Shown in pieces: positions 41,174-50,564 of a DNA stretch of 64,000 nucleotides (position 1 is the stretch's first letter; each line of letters opens with the position of its first letter). The position numbers and the translations under genes are program-made. Location: positions 434,001 through 498,000 of the forward strand of contig JACJYS010000001.1 of the NCBI GenBank assembly GCA_020635995.1, in the 5' to 3' direction. Origin of the DNA: Chitinophagales bacterium (GTDB taxonomy: Bacteria; Bacteroidota; Bacteroidia; Chitinophagales; UBA8649). Below the pieces are notes generated by a model. The model was not told the DNA's origin and ran no database searches. It worked only from the letters and a program-made list of their open reading frames with translations.

Positions 41174-43732
41174 CTATCCGCATTTTGAGTGTCCACAACT
41201 TTTGCAGTTTAAGCAACCCTCTTCATATACCAAAGATGGTTCTTTACATTCAGGACATTCATTATTAGCAGGCACAGTACCATCTGGCACAAATCTTTTT
41301 AATGCACGCACTACTCCGTTTTTCCATGTATTTAAAGTAGTATCACTTAAGTGTAAGTTTTCTACCATATCTACAGCAAAATTAATAGGCATTCCGTGTC
41401 TTAATACTCCGGATATTAATCTTGCATAGTTCCAATATTCTTTATTAAAAGTTCTTGACAGTCCTTCTATAGTTGTTTTAAATCCTTGGCTGTCTTCATA
41501 TTGAAAATCGTAGCGTGTTTTGTTATCGTCTGTTTTTCCTTTTATTACCCAGCCTCTTTTCACTTTAGATAATATAGAGAAAGATTCTTCTGCCGCTCCT
41601 GTAAATATTTCATACGGACGACCGTCTAACAAACCTATTACAGCTATCCATTGCTCTTTATTATTGTTAAACTGTACTATTTCTGCTTCTAATTTTTCAG
41701 GTCTTTTAGGAGCATTGGTTTCTTTAAAAGCTTCTAATAAAGCATCTTTTTTATCTTCTTTAGATACTAATACACCACTTCTTGAACCATCTCGGTAAAC
41801 GGTAATTCCTTTACAGCCACTTTCCCAGCCTGTTTGGTAAATTTTACTTACTAATTCTTCTGTGGTGTCGTTGGGCACATTTACGGTAACGCTTATAGAG
41901 TGGTCTATCCATTTTTGTACGGCTCCTTGTAGGCGTACTTTTTCTATCCAGTCAACATCGTTTGCTGTAGCACCGTAGTATGGCGATTTCTCTATTATTT
42001 TATCTAATTCTTCGTCTGTTAAGTGCTCTAAATGGTCTAATTTATATCCGTTTACTTCTAACCAAGTTTTAAATTTGTGGTGAAATACGTGATATTCTTC
42101 CCAAGAATCGCCTAATTCATCTACAAAAGATACTTCTACTTTTGCATCGTTAGGGTTTACTTTTCTTCTTCTTTTATAAGAAACCATAAATGCCGGTTCT
42201 ATACCGGAAGTGGTTTGTGTCATTAAACTTGTAGTGCCTGTTGGGGCAATAGTAAGTAAGGCGATATTTCTTCTTCCGTATTTTACCATATCCTTATACA
42301 GTTTTGGGTCGGCATCTTTAATACGGTTTATCATTGGGTTTTTCTCTTCTTTTTTAGCATTATAAATAGGGAAAGCTCCTCTATCTTTTGCCATATCTAC
42401 AGAACTTCTGTAGGCTGCTAATGCCAACATTTTATGTATTTTAGTAGAGTAATCTGTAGCTTCTTTTGTGCCGTATTTTAAACCTAAAGCAGCCAGCATA
42501 TCTCCTTCGGCAGTAATGCCTACACCAGTTCTTCTACCTTGTATTGCTTTGTTTTTTATTTTTTGCCAAAGTTCAAATTCATTGCGTTTCACATCTCTAC
42601 CTTCTGGGTCAGCGTCTATTTTTTCTATTATTTTATCTACTTTTTCCAATTCTAAATCTACAATATTGTCCATTATACGCTGTGCCATAGCTACGTGCTT
42701 TTTAAATAGCTCAACATTAAAATGTGCTTTATCTGTAAATGGATTTTCTACATAACTATATAAATTTATAGCCAATAAACGACAACTGTCATAAGGGCAT
42801 AATGGAATTTCGCCACAAGGATTTGTAGATACGGTTTTAAATCCTAAATCTGCATAGCAGTCAGGTATAGATTCTTCTATTACGGTGTCCCAAAACAATA
42901 AACCCGGCTCTGCCGATTTCCAAGCGTTATGTATAATTTTATCCCACAGTTTTTTAGCATTTATATTTTTTGTTACCTGCGGATTTTTTGAATCTATAGG
43001 ATATTGTTGCGTATATTCTGTATTGTTTTTTACGGCACGCATAAAATCATTATCTAAACGAACTGAAACATTTGCTCCGGTAACTTTTGTGCCGTCCATT
43101 TTTGCATCTATAAAATCTTTTGAGTCGGGATGCTTAATAGATACCGAAAGCATTAAAGCTCCTCTTCTGCCATCTTGTGCTACTTCTCTTGTAGAGTTTG
43201 AATAGCGTTCCATAAAAGGAACTATTCCCGTAGAGGTTAAAGCACTATTTTTAACGGCACTACCTTTGGGTCTTATGTGCGATAAATCGTGTCCTACGCC
43301 ACCTCTTCTTTTCATTAACTGAACTTGCTCTTCATCTATTTTTAGTATGCCACCATACGAATCAGAATTACCATCATTTCCTATTACAAAACAATTTGAC
43401 AATGACGCTATTTGGTAATCGTTTCCTATTCCTGTCATTGGTCCACCTTGAGGAACAATATATTTAAAACCTTTCAATACATTATATATATCTTCTTCAG
43501 AAAATGGATTTTTGTAATTGTTTTCTATACGAGCTATTTCTTTAGCTAACCTTCTGTGCATTTGATCCGGAGTAGATTCATAAATTTTACCCTCAGAATC
43601 TTTTAAAGCATATTTATTTACCCAAACACCTGCTGCCAGTGTGTCTCCTTCAAAATAATCTGTAGCGGCTGCTACTGCTTCATCATAAGTATAAATTTTC
43701 TGCTTTGGTTGGTTTGCTATAGTTTTGTTCAT
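41174..43732 (-). CDS. nrdJ: Adenosylcobalamin-dependent ribonucleotide reductase
   Basis: About 852 residues from ATG 43732 (MNKTIANQPKQKIYTYDEAV); a further 26 codons to 43810 are in frame but do not look like coding start. ASLSNCFVIG and VSTNPCGEIPLCPYDSCRLL carry the redox-active Cys and radical Cys/Glu site. The C-terminal NECPECKEPSLVYEEGCLNC and KSCGHSKCG supply the reducing Cys pairs and zinc site. The enzyme reduces ribonucleotides with coenzyme B12, oxygen-independently. No cobalamin riboswitch was recognised upstream. Confidence 0.93.
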   Translation of the reverse strand: MNKTIANQPKQKIYTYDEAVAAATDYFEGDTLAAGVWVNKYALKDSEGKIYESTPDQMHRRLAKEIARIENNYKNPFSEEDIYNVLKGFKYIVPQGGPMTGIGNDYQIASLSNCFVIGNDGNSDSYGGILKIDEEQVQLMKRRGGVGHDLSHIRPKGSAVKNSALTSTGIVPFMERYSNSTREVAQDGRRGALMLSVSIKHPDSKDFIDAKMDGTKVTGANVSVRLDNDFMRAVKNNTEYTQQYPIDSKNPQVTKNINAKKLWDKIIHNAWKSAEPGLLFWDTVIEESIPDCYADLGFKTVSTNPCGEIPLCPYDSCRLLAINLYSYVENPFTDKAHFNVELFKKHVAMAQRIMDNIVDLELEKVDKIIEKIDADPEGRDVKRNEFELWQKIKNKAIQGRRTGVGITAEGDMLAALGLKYGTKEATDYSTKIHKMLALAAYRSSVDMAKDRGAFPIYNAKKEEKNPMINRIKDADPKLYKDMVKYGRRNIALLTIAPTGTTSLMTQTTSGIEPAFMVSYKRRRKVNPNDAKVEVSFVDELGDSWEEYHVFHHKFKTWLEVNGYKLDHLEHLTDEELDKIIEKSPYYGATANDVDWIEKVRLQGAVQKWIDHSISVTVNVPNDTTEELVSKIYQTGWESGCKGITVYRDGSRSGVLVSKEDKKDALLEAFKETNAPKRPEKLEAEIVQFNNNKEQWIAVIGLLDGRPYEIFTGAAEESFSILSKVKRGWVIKGKTDDNKTRYDFQYEDSQGFKTTIEGLSRTFNKEYWNYARLISGVLRHGMPINFAVDMVENLHLSDTTLNTWKNGVVRALKRFVPDGTVPANNECPECKEPSLVYEEGCLNCKSCGHSKCG

Positions 43733-44048
43733 AGTTAATGTTTTTTTAAAAATTTCGTAATAGAAAGGTAGCACAAGATAGGGGTATATTTGAGGTATTC
43801 TAAATTTCAAAAAAAGAACTTTTTAACATTAATGTGCATAGCTCATTCTATCCTTTTGTTTATCAGAATTTTGCAAAATTTATTTTATGTTGAAAACTCA
43901 TTTTGAAAAAAGAAATGAAAAGGTATATTAAAAAACACCACGTATAAAATTTGTAAAATTGTAAAAACATTTTTACTCGTGGCACGACTCCAAGTCATAC
44001 TACGAGTAAAAGGATTTCAAAGCAAGGTATGCGAAGCAGGATTAATAT
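43733..44048 (-). other. Gene-free gap upstream of nrdJ with a branched hairpin
   Basis: 315 bases with no plausible gene. The main feature is the hairpin at 43971-44011 (TTTTACTCGT with ACGAGTAAAA, and an inner GACT/AGTC), lying just after the DUF4126 stop on the minus strand. It could be a terminator or a dispersed palindromic repeat. The remainder is A/T-rich, and no riboswitch core or NrdR box could be identified. Confidence 0.6.
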
Positions 44049-44660
44049 TTAAGCCGAATAATCAGCTTGCTCTCCTACTTTAACTTCTTCAGATTTTTTG
44101 TTTCTATTAGCCAATTTCTTAAAAATTCTATACACCAAATACAATATACCTATAACAGCTATTATGGCTAATACGGGAATAACTATGGCTAAAAATATCA
44201 AGAGAACCGATGTGCCTGTTTCTATGGTAGAAACGGCATGATTTCCCACTCCGGCAGTAGCCGCTGTAGAAACTAACCTTGTGCCGGCTGTGGCACTTTT
44301 TATTACTCCGGCTGTGCCACCACCGGCTATTATGGCAAGCCCCCACGTAAGCATAGGACTTAAATCTGTAACTGATGCTGCCACTACGCCCGTTCCTGCC
44401 AATGTTGCCAATGGCACGGCTGCGGTATCTAATAAATTATCTACCCACGGAATATAGTACGCTCCTATTTCAAGAAGTGAAGCTAAACCTAAGGCTATCA
44501 TAGCAGGTATAGAACCTACCCACTCAAATGTTTCTCCTAAAGGTATAACATTGAAATGGCTGGCTATACTTAGTGCTAATAAAGGCAAAAAAACTCTAAA
44601 CCCTGCGGCAGCGGCTAAGCCTACACCCAAAAAGATACTCATTATTATTTGTGTTGCCAT
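44049..44660 (-). CDS. DUF4126 membrane protein
   Basis: 203 residues with about five hydrophobic segments. The family pattern IFLGVGLAAAAGFRVFLPLLALSIASHF is at the start, IPWVDNLLDTAAVPLATLAGTGVVAAS is in the middle, and a final helix (~160-190) precedes a charged tail. The function of DUF4126 is unknown. It is likely an inner-membrane protein with Gly/Ala-rich helices. Isolated: 106 bases separate it from the zinc-ribbon gene, with a terminator between. Confidence 0.87.
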   Translation of the reverse strand: MATQIIMSIFLGVGLAAAAGFRVFLPLLALSIASHFNVIPLGETFEWVGSIPAMIALGLASLLEIGAYYIPWVDNLLDTAAVPLATLAGTGVVAASVTDLSPMLTWGLAIIAGGGTAGVIKSATAGTRLVSTAATAGVGNHAVSTIETGTSVLLIFLAIVIPVLAIIAVIGILYLVYRIFKKLANRNKKSEEVKVGEQADYSA

Positions 44661-44705
44661 TTTTGCAATAATTTATTAAACATATATCAAAATACGTGCC
44701 TACAA

Positions 44706-44746
44706 TAAAAAAGCCAAGACTATCAACGGTCTTGGCTTAGTTTTTT
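44706..44746 (-). terminator. Terminator between zinc-ribbon and DUF4126 genes
   Basis: AAGCCAAGAC pairs with GTCTTGGCTT around TATCAACG, with T6 on both outer sides. It ends the polA-nif3-zinc-ribbon transcript. Confidence 0.87.
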
Positions 44747-44766
44747 AAAGTATTTTATAAGTTTTT

Positions 44767-45513
44767 TTAAACTTTTGCTGCTGCATAATCCGGTACTAAT
44801 ATTCTACCGCAATGTTCGCAACTTATTATTTTCTTTTGTTCATCTATATCTATTTGCACTTGTGGCGGGATAGCCGCATGGCATCCACCGCAAGAATTTC
44901 TTTCTACCGATACTACTGCTAAGCCGTCTTTATAAGCACCTCTAATTCTATCGTAAGCTTTTAATAATGACTCATCTACGTTTTCTCTTTCTTTTTCAGA
45001 TTTTTTTAATAAATCTTTCTCTTCTTTGTCGGTTTCTTTAGTTATGCGTTCAAGTTCTTCTTTCTTGTCATTTAGCATACCTTCAAGCCTTGTAATTTTG
45101 TCTTTATTTTCTTCTAAATACGTTTTTTTGTTTTCTAAGTTTTCTTTGGCTTCACGTATTTTCTTTTCAGCTAACTGAATATCCAACTTTTGCATTCCTA
45201 CTTCTTTAGTTAATGCGTCAAACTCTCTACTGTTTTTCACATTATCCATTTGCTTTTCATACTTTTTAATTAGCTCGTTAGATTTTTTTATAGATTCTTC
45301 TCTCGCCACTAATTCGCTTTCTACTTCGCCTATACCTTCAGCTATGTTATCTACTCTTTTAGTTAAGCCTGCAAGGTCGTCTTCTAAATCTTCTACTTCC
45401 ATAGGAAGCTCGCCTTTTAATGTTCTAATTTTATCTATTTGAGTATCTATTACTTGAAGTTCATAGATTTTTCTCATTCTGTCTGCTGCTGTTTCTGCTT
45501 TCTTCTTTGCCAT
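44767..45513 (-). CDS. C4-type zinc-ribbon/coiled-coil protein (DUF164-like)
   Basis: 248 residues. A long antiparallel coiled coil (~15-190, KRVDNIAEGIGEVESELVARE and similar heptads) precedes the zinc ribbon CGGC...CEHC (~208-235). The family (CT398 / DUF164) is thought to bind nucleic acid or secretion partners; its exact function is unknown. It lies 12 bases after nif3 on the same strand, as is common in Bacteroidota. Confidence 0.9.
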   Translation of the reverse strand: MAKKKAETAADRMRKIYELQVIDTQIDKIRTLKGELPMEVEDLEDDLAGLTKRVDNIAEGIGEVESELVAREESIKKSNELIKKYEKQMDNVKNSREFDALTKEVGMQKLDIQLAEKKIREAKENLENKKTYLEENKDKITRLEGMLNDKKEELERITKETDKEEKDLLKKSEKERENVDESLLKAYDRIRGAYKDGLAVVSVERNSCGGCHAAIPPQVQIDIDEQKKIISCEHCGRILVPDYAAAKV

Positions 45514-45525
45514 TATTTATTTAGT

Positions 45526-46623
45526 TTAAATAAAATATTTTACGGGATTTGTGTTTATTTCCGTCAAAATGACTGCAAAATTACTAAATTTTTTATTCAA
45601 TTTTTCAATTAATAATTCCGAAGTAAATTGTTCACTTTCATAATGACCAATATCTGCTATAATTATTTGATTATCAGCATCAAAAAATTGATGATACTTA
45701 AAATCTGCCGTAATAAAAATATCTGCCTTGTTAGAAATAGCATCTTTTAACAAAAAACTACCCGAGCCTCCGCATAAAGCTACTTTTTTAATTTGTGGCT
45801 TTATTATTTTGGTATGTTTAATGGCTGGCACTTCAAAAGTTTCTTGTAGCATTTTTAAAAAGTCTTCTGTATTTATAGCTTCGTTTGGTTCGCCTACCAT
45901 GCCACTGCCTACTTCTTGGTTTGTATTAAGCAGCGGAATAATATCGTAAGCCACTTCTTCGTAAGGATGAACATCTATTAATGCTTTTAAAACGGTTTTT
46001 ATTTTAAATTGAGGTACTAAAACTTCTATTTTATATTCATCTACTTCTTCTCGTTCGCCTATTTCTCCTATGGTGGGGTTGGCATCTTCATTTGGCATAA
46101 AAGTTCCTATTCCTTTGGTGCTAAAACTGGCTTCGCTATAATTTCCTATGTTTCCTGCTCCTGCGTCAAAAAGGGCATTTAGCACTTCTTCTTTATGCAC
46201 TAAGGGAACAAAAGTTATTAATTTGCTTAGCAAAGATGTTTTGGGTGCTAAAATTTGAGTGTTTATTAAGCCTAATTTATCACTAATTTTTTTATTTACA
46301 CCGTGTAGCACATTGTCTAAATTAGTATGAATGGCATAAATAGCAATGTTGTTTTGTATGGCTTTTATAATGGTTCTTTCTATATAATTTTTGCCGGTAA
46401 GGCTTTTTAAACCGGAAAAAATAATGGGGTGATGGGCTATAATCAATTGAGCTTCTTTGTCTATAGCTTCTTGCACTACATCTTCTATGGCATCTAAGCA
46501 AACTATGGCTTTATCTATTTCTGCATTTTCGTTTCCTACTATTAATCCGCTATTATCGTAAGATTCTTGAAGCGAAGGATGAGCCACTTCTTGCAGATAA
46601 TTTATTATTTCTTTAAGTTTCAT
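45526..46623 (-). CDS. Nif3-like dinuclear metal-centre protein (GTP cyclohydrolase I type 2 family)
   Basis: 365 residues. The metal ligands lie in IIAHHPIIFSG, YAIHTNLDNV and the late ADIGHYESEQF. The PII-like inserted domain (~130-235) is present, giving the longer Nif3 form that assembles as a hexamer. The biochemical role is unsettled. Cytoplasmic. It is located between polA (10-base gap) and the zinc-ribbon gene in one transcript. Confidence 0.9.
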   Translation of the reverse strand: MKLKEIINYLQEVAHPSLQESYDNSGLIVGNENAEIDKAIVCLDAIEDVVQEAIDKEAQLIIAHHPIIFSGLKSLTGKNYIERTIIKAIQNNIAIYAIHTNLDNVLHGVNKKISDKLGLINTQILAPKTSLLSKLITFVPLVHKEEVLNALFDAGAGNIGNYSEASFSTKGIGTFMPNEDANPTIGEIGEREEVDEYKIEVLVPQFKIKTVLKALIDVHPYEEVAYDIIPLLNTNQEVGSGMVGEPNEAINTEDFLKMLQETFEVPAIKHTKIIKPQIKKVALCGGSGSFLLKDAISNKADIFITADFKYHQFFDADNQIIIADIGHYESEQFTSELLIEKLNKKFSNFAVILTEINTNPVKYFI

Positions 46624-46633
46624 AAAAGTAAAT

Positions 46634-49450
46634 TTAATGAGCTTCTAACCAATTTTTGCCTGTGTCTATTTCGGCTATAATAGGCACTTTTAACCCCGAA
46701 ATGGCTGTTTCCATTTTATCTTTTATAATGGTTTTTATTTCTTCTGCTTCTTTTTGTTCTACATCAAATACTAATTCGTCATGCACTTGCAGAGTCATTA
46801 AAGATAACATTTTACGTTTTTCTATTTCTTTTTGAATGTTAATCATGGCTATTTTTATCATATCGGCAGCAGAGCCTTGCACGGGAGCGTTTATAGCATT
46901 TCTTTCGGCATGACTTCTTTGTATGGCATTTTTAGAATTTATATCATAAAGTTTTCGTTTTCTTCCCATTATGGTGCTTACATAGCCATTTTTTTGAGCC
47001 AATTTAATGTTTTCATCCATATATTTTTTAATATCCGGATAGGTTTTAAAGTACGCTTCTATAATTTCGGCACTTTCTTTACGGCTTAAATCTGTTTGCT
47101 GGCTTAAACCAAAGGCGGTAACGCCATAAATAATTCCAAAATTTACAGTTTTGGCGTTGCTTCTCATTTCTCTGCTTACTTGGCTTAACGGCACATTAAA
47201 AACTTTAGAAGCCGTGGCTGCGTGTATATCTAAACCGTCATTAAATGCTTGTAACATAGTTTTATCGCCACTTAGCTCTGCCATTAACCTAAGTTCTATT
47301 TGGCTATAATCGGCAGCTAATAAAATATTTCCTTCTTTTGGAATAAAAGCTTTTCTTACTTTTTTGCCTCTTTCTGTTCTTATAGGTATGTTTTGTAAGT
47401 TGGGATTGGTAGAGCTTAGTCTTCCTGTGGCGGCTATAGCTTGGTTAAATGAAGTGTGTACTCTTCCTGTTTTTTTATCTATTAATTGAGGTAAAGCATC
47501 TACATAAGTAGAACGCAGTTTTGCTATTTGTCTGTACTCTAAAATATCGTGAACTATGGGATATTCTTTTTCATAGTTCATCAGTTTATCTTCGCCTGTG
47601 GCGTATTGTCCTGTTTTAGTTTTACTGCCTTTGTAAGGTATTTTTAAGGTATCAAACAAAGCTTCTCCTAATTGCTTGGGCGAATCTAAATTGAAATTAA
47701 AACCTACTTCTTTTATGATTTTTTCTTGAACTTGCAGTTGCTCTTCTGCCAACTCTTTTGAGTACGTGTTTAAAAATGCTTCATCTATTTTTACTCCGTT
47801 TCTTTCCATTGTGGTAAGCACCGGAACTAAGGGCATTTCTATATCATTAAAAACGTTTTGTAGGTTTTCTTGTTTTAACTTTTCGCCAAATATGGCAAAT
47901 AATTGTTGTGTTATATCTGCATCTTCAGCGGCATAGTTGGTTTGTTCTGTTAATTCTATTTCGTTAAACTGCTTTTGATTTTTTCCTTTTTTGCCTATTA
48001 AATCTTCTAAGTGTATGGTTTCGTACTTAAGATAGTCCAAGGCTAAATCGTCCATATTGTGTTTGGCATCCGGCTCTAATAAATAATGAGCCAGCATGGT
48101 ATCAAATAATTTTCCTTTTACATTTATGCCATAATTCTTTAAAATATGCATATCGTACTTAATGTTCTGAGCTATTTTTTCTATTTGTTCATTTTCAAAT
48201 ATAGGTTTTAAAACAGATAATAATTCTGCTCTGTTGCTATCATTAAAAGACAAATAATAGGCTTCTTTTTCATGAAAACTGAACGACATTCCTAAAATAC
48301 TTTCATTCATGGCATCTAAACCTGTGGTTTCGGTATCAAAAGTAAAAGACTTTTGCTTGCTTAAAAGCTGTACAAAGTTTTCTAAGTCTTTTTTAGATTC
48401 AATAAGTGTATAATTTACTTTTTCTTTATCAAACTTATTGTACTTGTCATTTTTAGCAGGTGGAGCTACATCAGTACTTTGAGTAGAAGCAAATAAATCT
48501 AATTGTCCGCTATTAGAATTGTTGGGCGTTTGTTGTGCGGTAAAAGCATCGCCCAATAGTCTTTTGCCCAGTGTTTTAAATTCCATTTCATTAAAAACTT
48601 CATTTAATTTATCTGTATCCGGTACTGAAATTATTAAATCATCATTGCTACAAGTTATGGGTGCATCTAAAATAATGGTAGCCAATTTTTTTGATATAAA
48701 AGCTTGCTCTTTATTTTCAATAACTTTTTCTTTCATTTTGCCTTTTAAGCTATCTACGTTTTCATACAGCCCTTCCATACTGCCATATTCTTTTATAAAC
48801 TTTTTGGCTGTTTTTTCTCCCACTCCCGGAATACCCGGAATATTATCTACGGCATCGCCCCACATACCCAGTATGTCTATAACTTGCAGTGGGTTTTCTA
48901 CTTCCCATTCTTCTTGTATTTCGGGTACGCCTAAAATTTTAACGCCATTGCCGGCTCTTGAAGGCTTGTACATAAAGATATTAGGAGATACTAACTGAGC
49001 AAAATCTTTATCGGGTGTTACCATAAAAACGGTGTAGCCTTCTTTTTCTTTCTCTTTAGCCAAAGTGCCTATTACATCATCGGCTTCATATCCTTCAAGC
49101 TCTAAAATAGGAATACCATAAGCTTTAATAATATCTCTAATATATGGCTCCGACAGCTTAATATCTTCAGGTGTTTCGGCTCTGTTGGCTTTATAAAAAT
49201 CGTGTTCTTGAGCTCTAATAGTTTGGGCTTTAAAATCAAAAACTACGGCTATATGCGTTGGTTTTTCATTTTTTAAAATAGAACTTAAAAATTCGGTAAA
49301 ACCTCTAACGGCTGTGGTGTTAAATCCTTTAGAGTTAAGTAAGGCTTTGGGTACACTTTCGCCTGCGGCATTTCTGGTAAATCCTAATGAATAATAAGCT
49401 CTAAAAATAAGAGCATAGGCATCTAATAAAAATAATTTTTTTTCTTCCAT
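46634..49450 (-). CDS. polA: DNA polymerase I
   Basis: 938 residues. The 5'-3' exonuclease domain (~1-300) has LEGYEADDVIGTLA and WGDAVDNIPGIPGVGEKTA. The 3'-5' proofreading domain (~345-520) keeps the DxE site FTFDTETTGLD. The polymerase domain (~560-938) has DYSQIELRLMAELSGD, RSNAKTVNFGIIYGV and LQVHDELVFDV. All three activities therefore look intact. It acts in repair and Okazaki-fragment processing. First gene of a three-gene minus-strand operon. Confidence 0.96.
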   Translation of the reverse strand: MEEKKLFLLDAYALIFRAYYSLGFTRNAAGESVPKALLNSKGFNTTAVRGFTEFLSSILKNEKPTHIAVVFDFKAQTIRAQEHDFYKANRAETPEDIKLSEPYIRDIIKAYGIPILELEGYEADDVIGTLAKEKEKEGYTVFMVTPDKDFAQLVSPNIFMYKPSRAGNGVKILGVPEIQEEWEVENPLQVIDILGMWGDAVDNIPGIPGVGEKTAKKFIKEYGSMEGLYENVDSLKGKMKEKVIENKEQAFISKKLATIILDAPITCSNDDLIISVPDTDKLNEVFNEMEFKTLGKRLLGDAFTAQQTPNNSNSGQLDLFASTQSTDVAPPAKNDKYNKFDKEKVNYTLIESKKDLENFVQLLSKQKSFTFDTETTGLDAMNESILGMSFSFHEKEAYYLSFNDSNRAELLSVLKPIFENEQIEKIAQNIKYDMHILKNYGINVKGKLFDTMLAHYLLEPDAKHNMDDLALDYLKYETIHLEDLIGKKGKNQKQFNEIELTEQTNYAAEDADITQQLFAIFGEKLKQENLQNVFNDIEMPLVPVLTTMERNGVKIDEAFLNTYSKELAEEQLQVQEKIIKEVGFNFNLDSPKQLGEALFDTLKIPYKGSKTKTGQYATGEDKLMNYEKEYPIVHDILEYRQIAKLRSTYVDALPQLIDKKTGRVHTSFNQAIAATGRLSSTNPNLQNIPIRTERGKKVRKAFIPKEGNILLAADYSQIELRLMAELSGDKTMLQAFNDGLDIHAATASKVFNVPLSQVSREMRSNAKTVNFGIIYGVTAFGLSQQTDLSRKESAEIIEAYFKTYPDIKKYMDENIKLAQKNGYVSTIMGRKRKLYDINSKNAIQRSHAERNAINAPVQGSAADMIKIAMINIQKEIEKRKMLSLMTLQVHDELVFDVEQKEAEEIKTIIKDKMETAISGLKVPIIAEIDTGKNWLEAH

Positions 49451-49548
49451 AGTATAAATGTAAAACTAAGGATTAATTTTAGAACAAAGAAGTTCCTTTG
49501 TTTTTTATGCTTAAAATAGTTTGGTGGTAGGATGTATAAAAACCTTCA

Positions 49549-49578
49549 AAAACCAAGGGCTTATGACCCCTTGGTTTT
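49549..49578 (-). terminator. Terminator after the DUF3223-like gene
   Basis: AAAACCAAGGG pairs with CCCTTGGTTTT (11 bp perfect) around a loop, followed by a T-run on the minus strand. Confidence 0.8.
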
Positions 49579-49648
49579 CCTGTAGTTTAAATTGTAAAAT
49601 GCTAATTGTGGAGGAAACTTGTATAACTATTCTTGTGAATTACAAATG

Positions 49649-50341
49649 TTATATGCGTAAATCTTTTTTCTGTGTCTTAATTCTGCCTTGATGAGTTCTG
49701 GAAAGATTTTTTTCTTTTCTTACAATCCGTAGATTTGCTTTTCTTTTGTGATATACTCTAAAATTATTTTCTAAATCTTTATCGGAAAAGAGAATTAGGT
49801 TGTTATTGTCTTTATTATACTTAACCTTATTTACATCAATTTTGTTTAGTTCAATAAATCTATCTATAATAATTGACAAGGTGTTTGGCTGTCTATGATC
49901 TACATTTAATTCAATCCAACTGCTTTCTATACCTGTTTCTTGACATTTTACTTTCCCTTTTTTTGAATGTAATTGAAAAAAGTTCTGTTTTACAGTATGT
50001 AAATCTTCTTGTATTGTATTCCTACATGCAACTGTAAATTTTGCTAATGGAGTCCTTTTTCCACTAATGGCTAATTTATAAGAAAACATGTGTTTTGAAT
50101 CATCGTCAAATAATATCTCAAAGCATTTAGTATTATATTGTACTTTGCCAATTTTAATTTGCTTTATACCCAAATGTGATTGCTCTCTATTCCTTTTTGA
50201 ATATTTTAATAAATTACTAACTAATTCAAAATCAAAATTGGTCAATGTATCTCCGAATTTATATGAATTTAAAATGGTTTTATAAAAAAATAGAGCATCT
50301 TTTTTATACTTAAATTCTTTATCTCCTATTTTTATTGCCAT
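49649..50341 (-). CDS. DUF3223/DCL-like protein with HNH-like region
   Basis: 230 residues. IGDKEFKYKKDALFFYKTILNSYKFGDTL and YNTKCFEILFDDDSKHMFSYK resemble the DCL/DUF3223 domain known from plant plastid proteins and bacterial homologues. The second half has VKCQETGIESSWIELNVDHRQPNTLSII, an HNH-type arrangement (C..TG...VDHxxP). The very basic C-terminus suggests nucleic-acid binding. Possibly a nuclease or RNA-processing factor; this is inference. It stands alone between polA and aconitase, both on the same strand. Confidence 0.65.
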   Translation of the reverse strand: MAIKIGDKEFKYKKDALFFYKTILNSYKFGDTLTNFDFELVSNLLKYSKRNREQSHLGIKQIKIGKVQYNTKCFEILFDDDSKHMFSYKLAISGKRTPLAKFTVACRNTIQEDLHTVKQNFFQLHSKKGKVKCQETGIESSWIELNVDHRQPNTLSIIIDRFIELNKIDVNKVKYNKDNNNLILFSDKDLENNFRVYHKRKANLRIVRKEKNLSRTHQGRIKTQKKDLRI

Positions 50342-50500
50342 CTTAATTTTATTTTATCTACCGATAAAGATAGTTATTGTATTTAAGAAAGCGAAAAAAT
50401 AGAAAAAGAGTGCAATATAATGTGTAACTTTTTTAAAATATATTAATAGTAAGTAGCTTAAAAATATATCTAAAAATCCTAAGAGTCATAACCCCTTTAA

Positions 50501-50542
50501 AAACAAAGAGCTTGCCTATATCTAAGCAAGCTCTTCGCTTTT
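50501..50542 (-). terminator. Terminator after the aconitase gene
   Basis: AAAGAGCTTGC pairs with GCAAGCTCTT around CTATATCTA; the minus-strand 3' flank is TTTGTTTTT. Confidence 0.83.
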
Positions 50543-50564
50543 TAACAAAATGAAAATTTTAATA

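Noticed and set aside
41202..43205. Plus-strand frames inside nrdJ
   Set aside because: They are antisense shadows of the reductase gene.
43733..44048. Possible cobalamin riboswitch upstream of nrdJ
   Set aside because: No B12-box-like sequence or matching fold could be found by eye; the hairpin present is a simple two-level palindrome.
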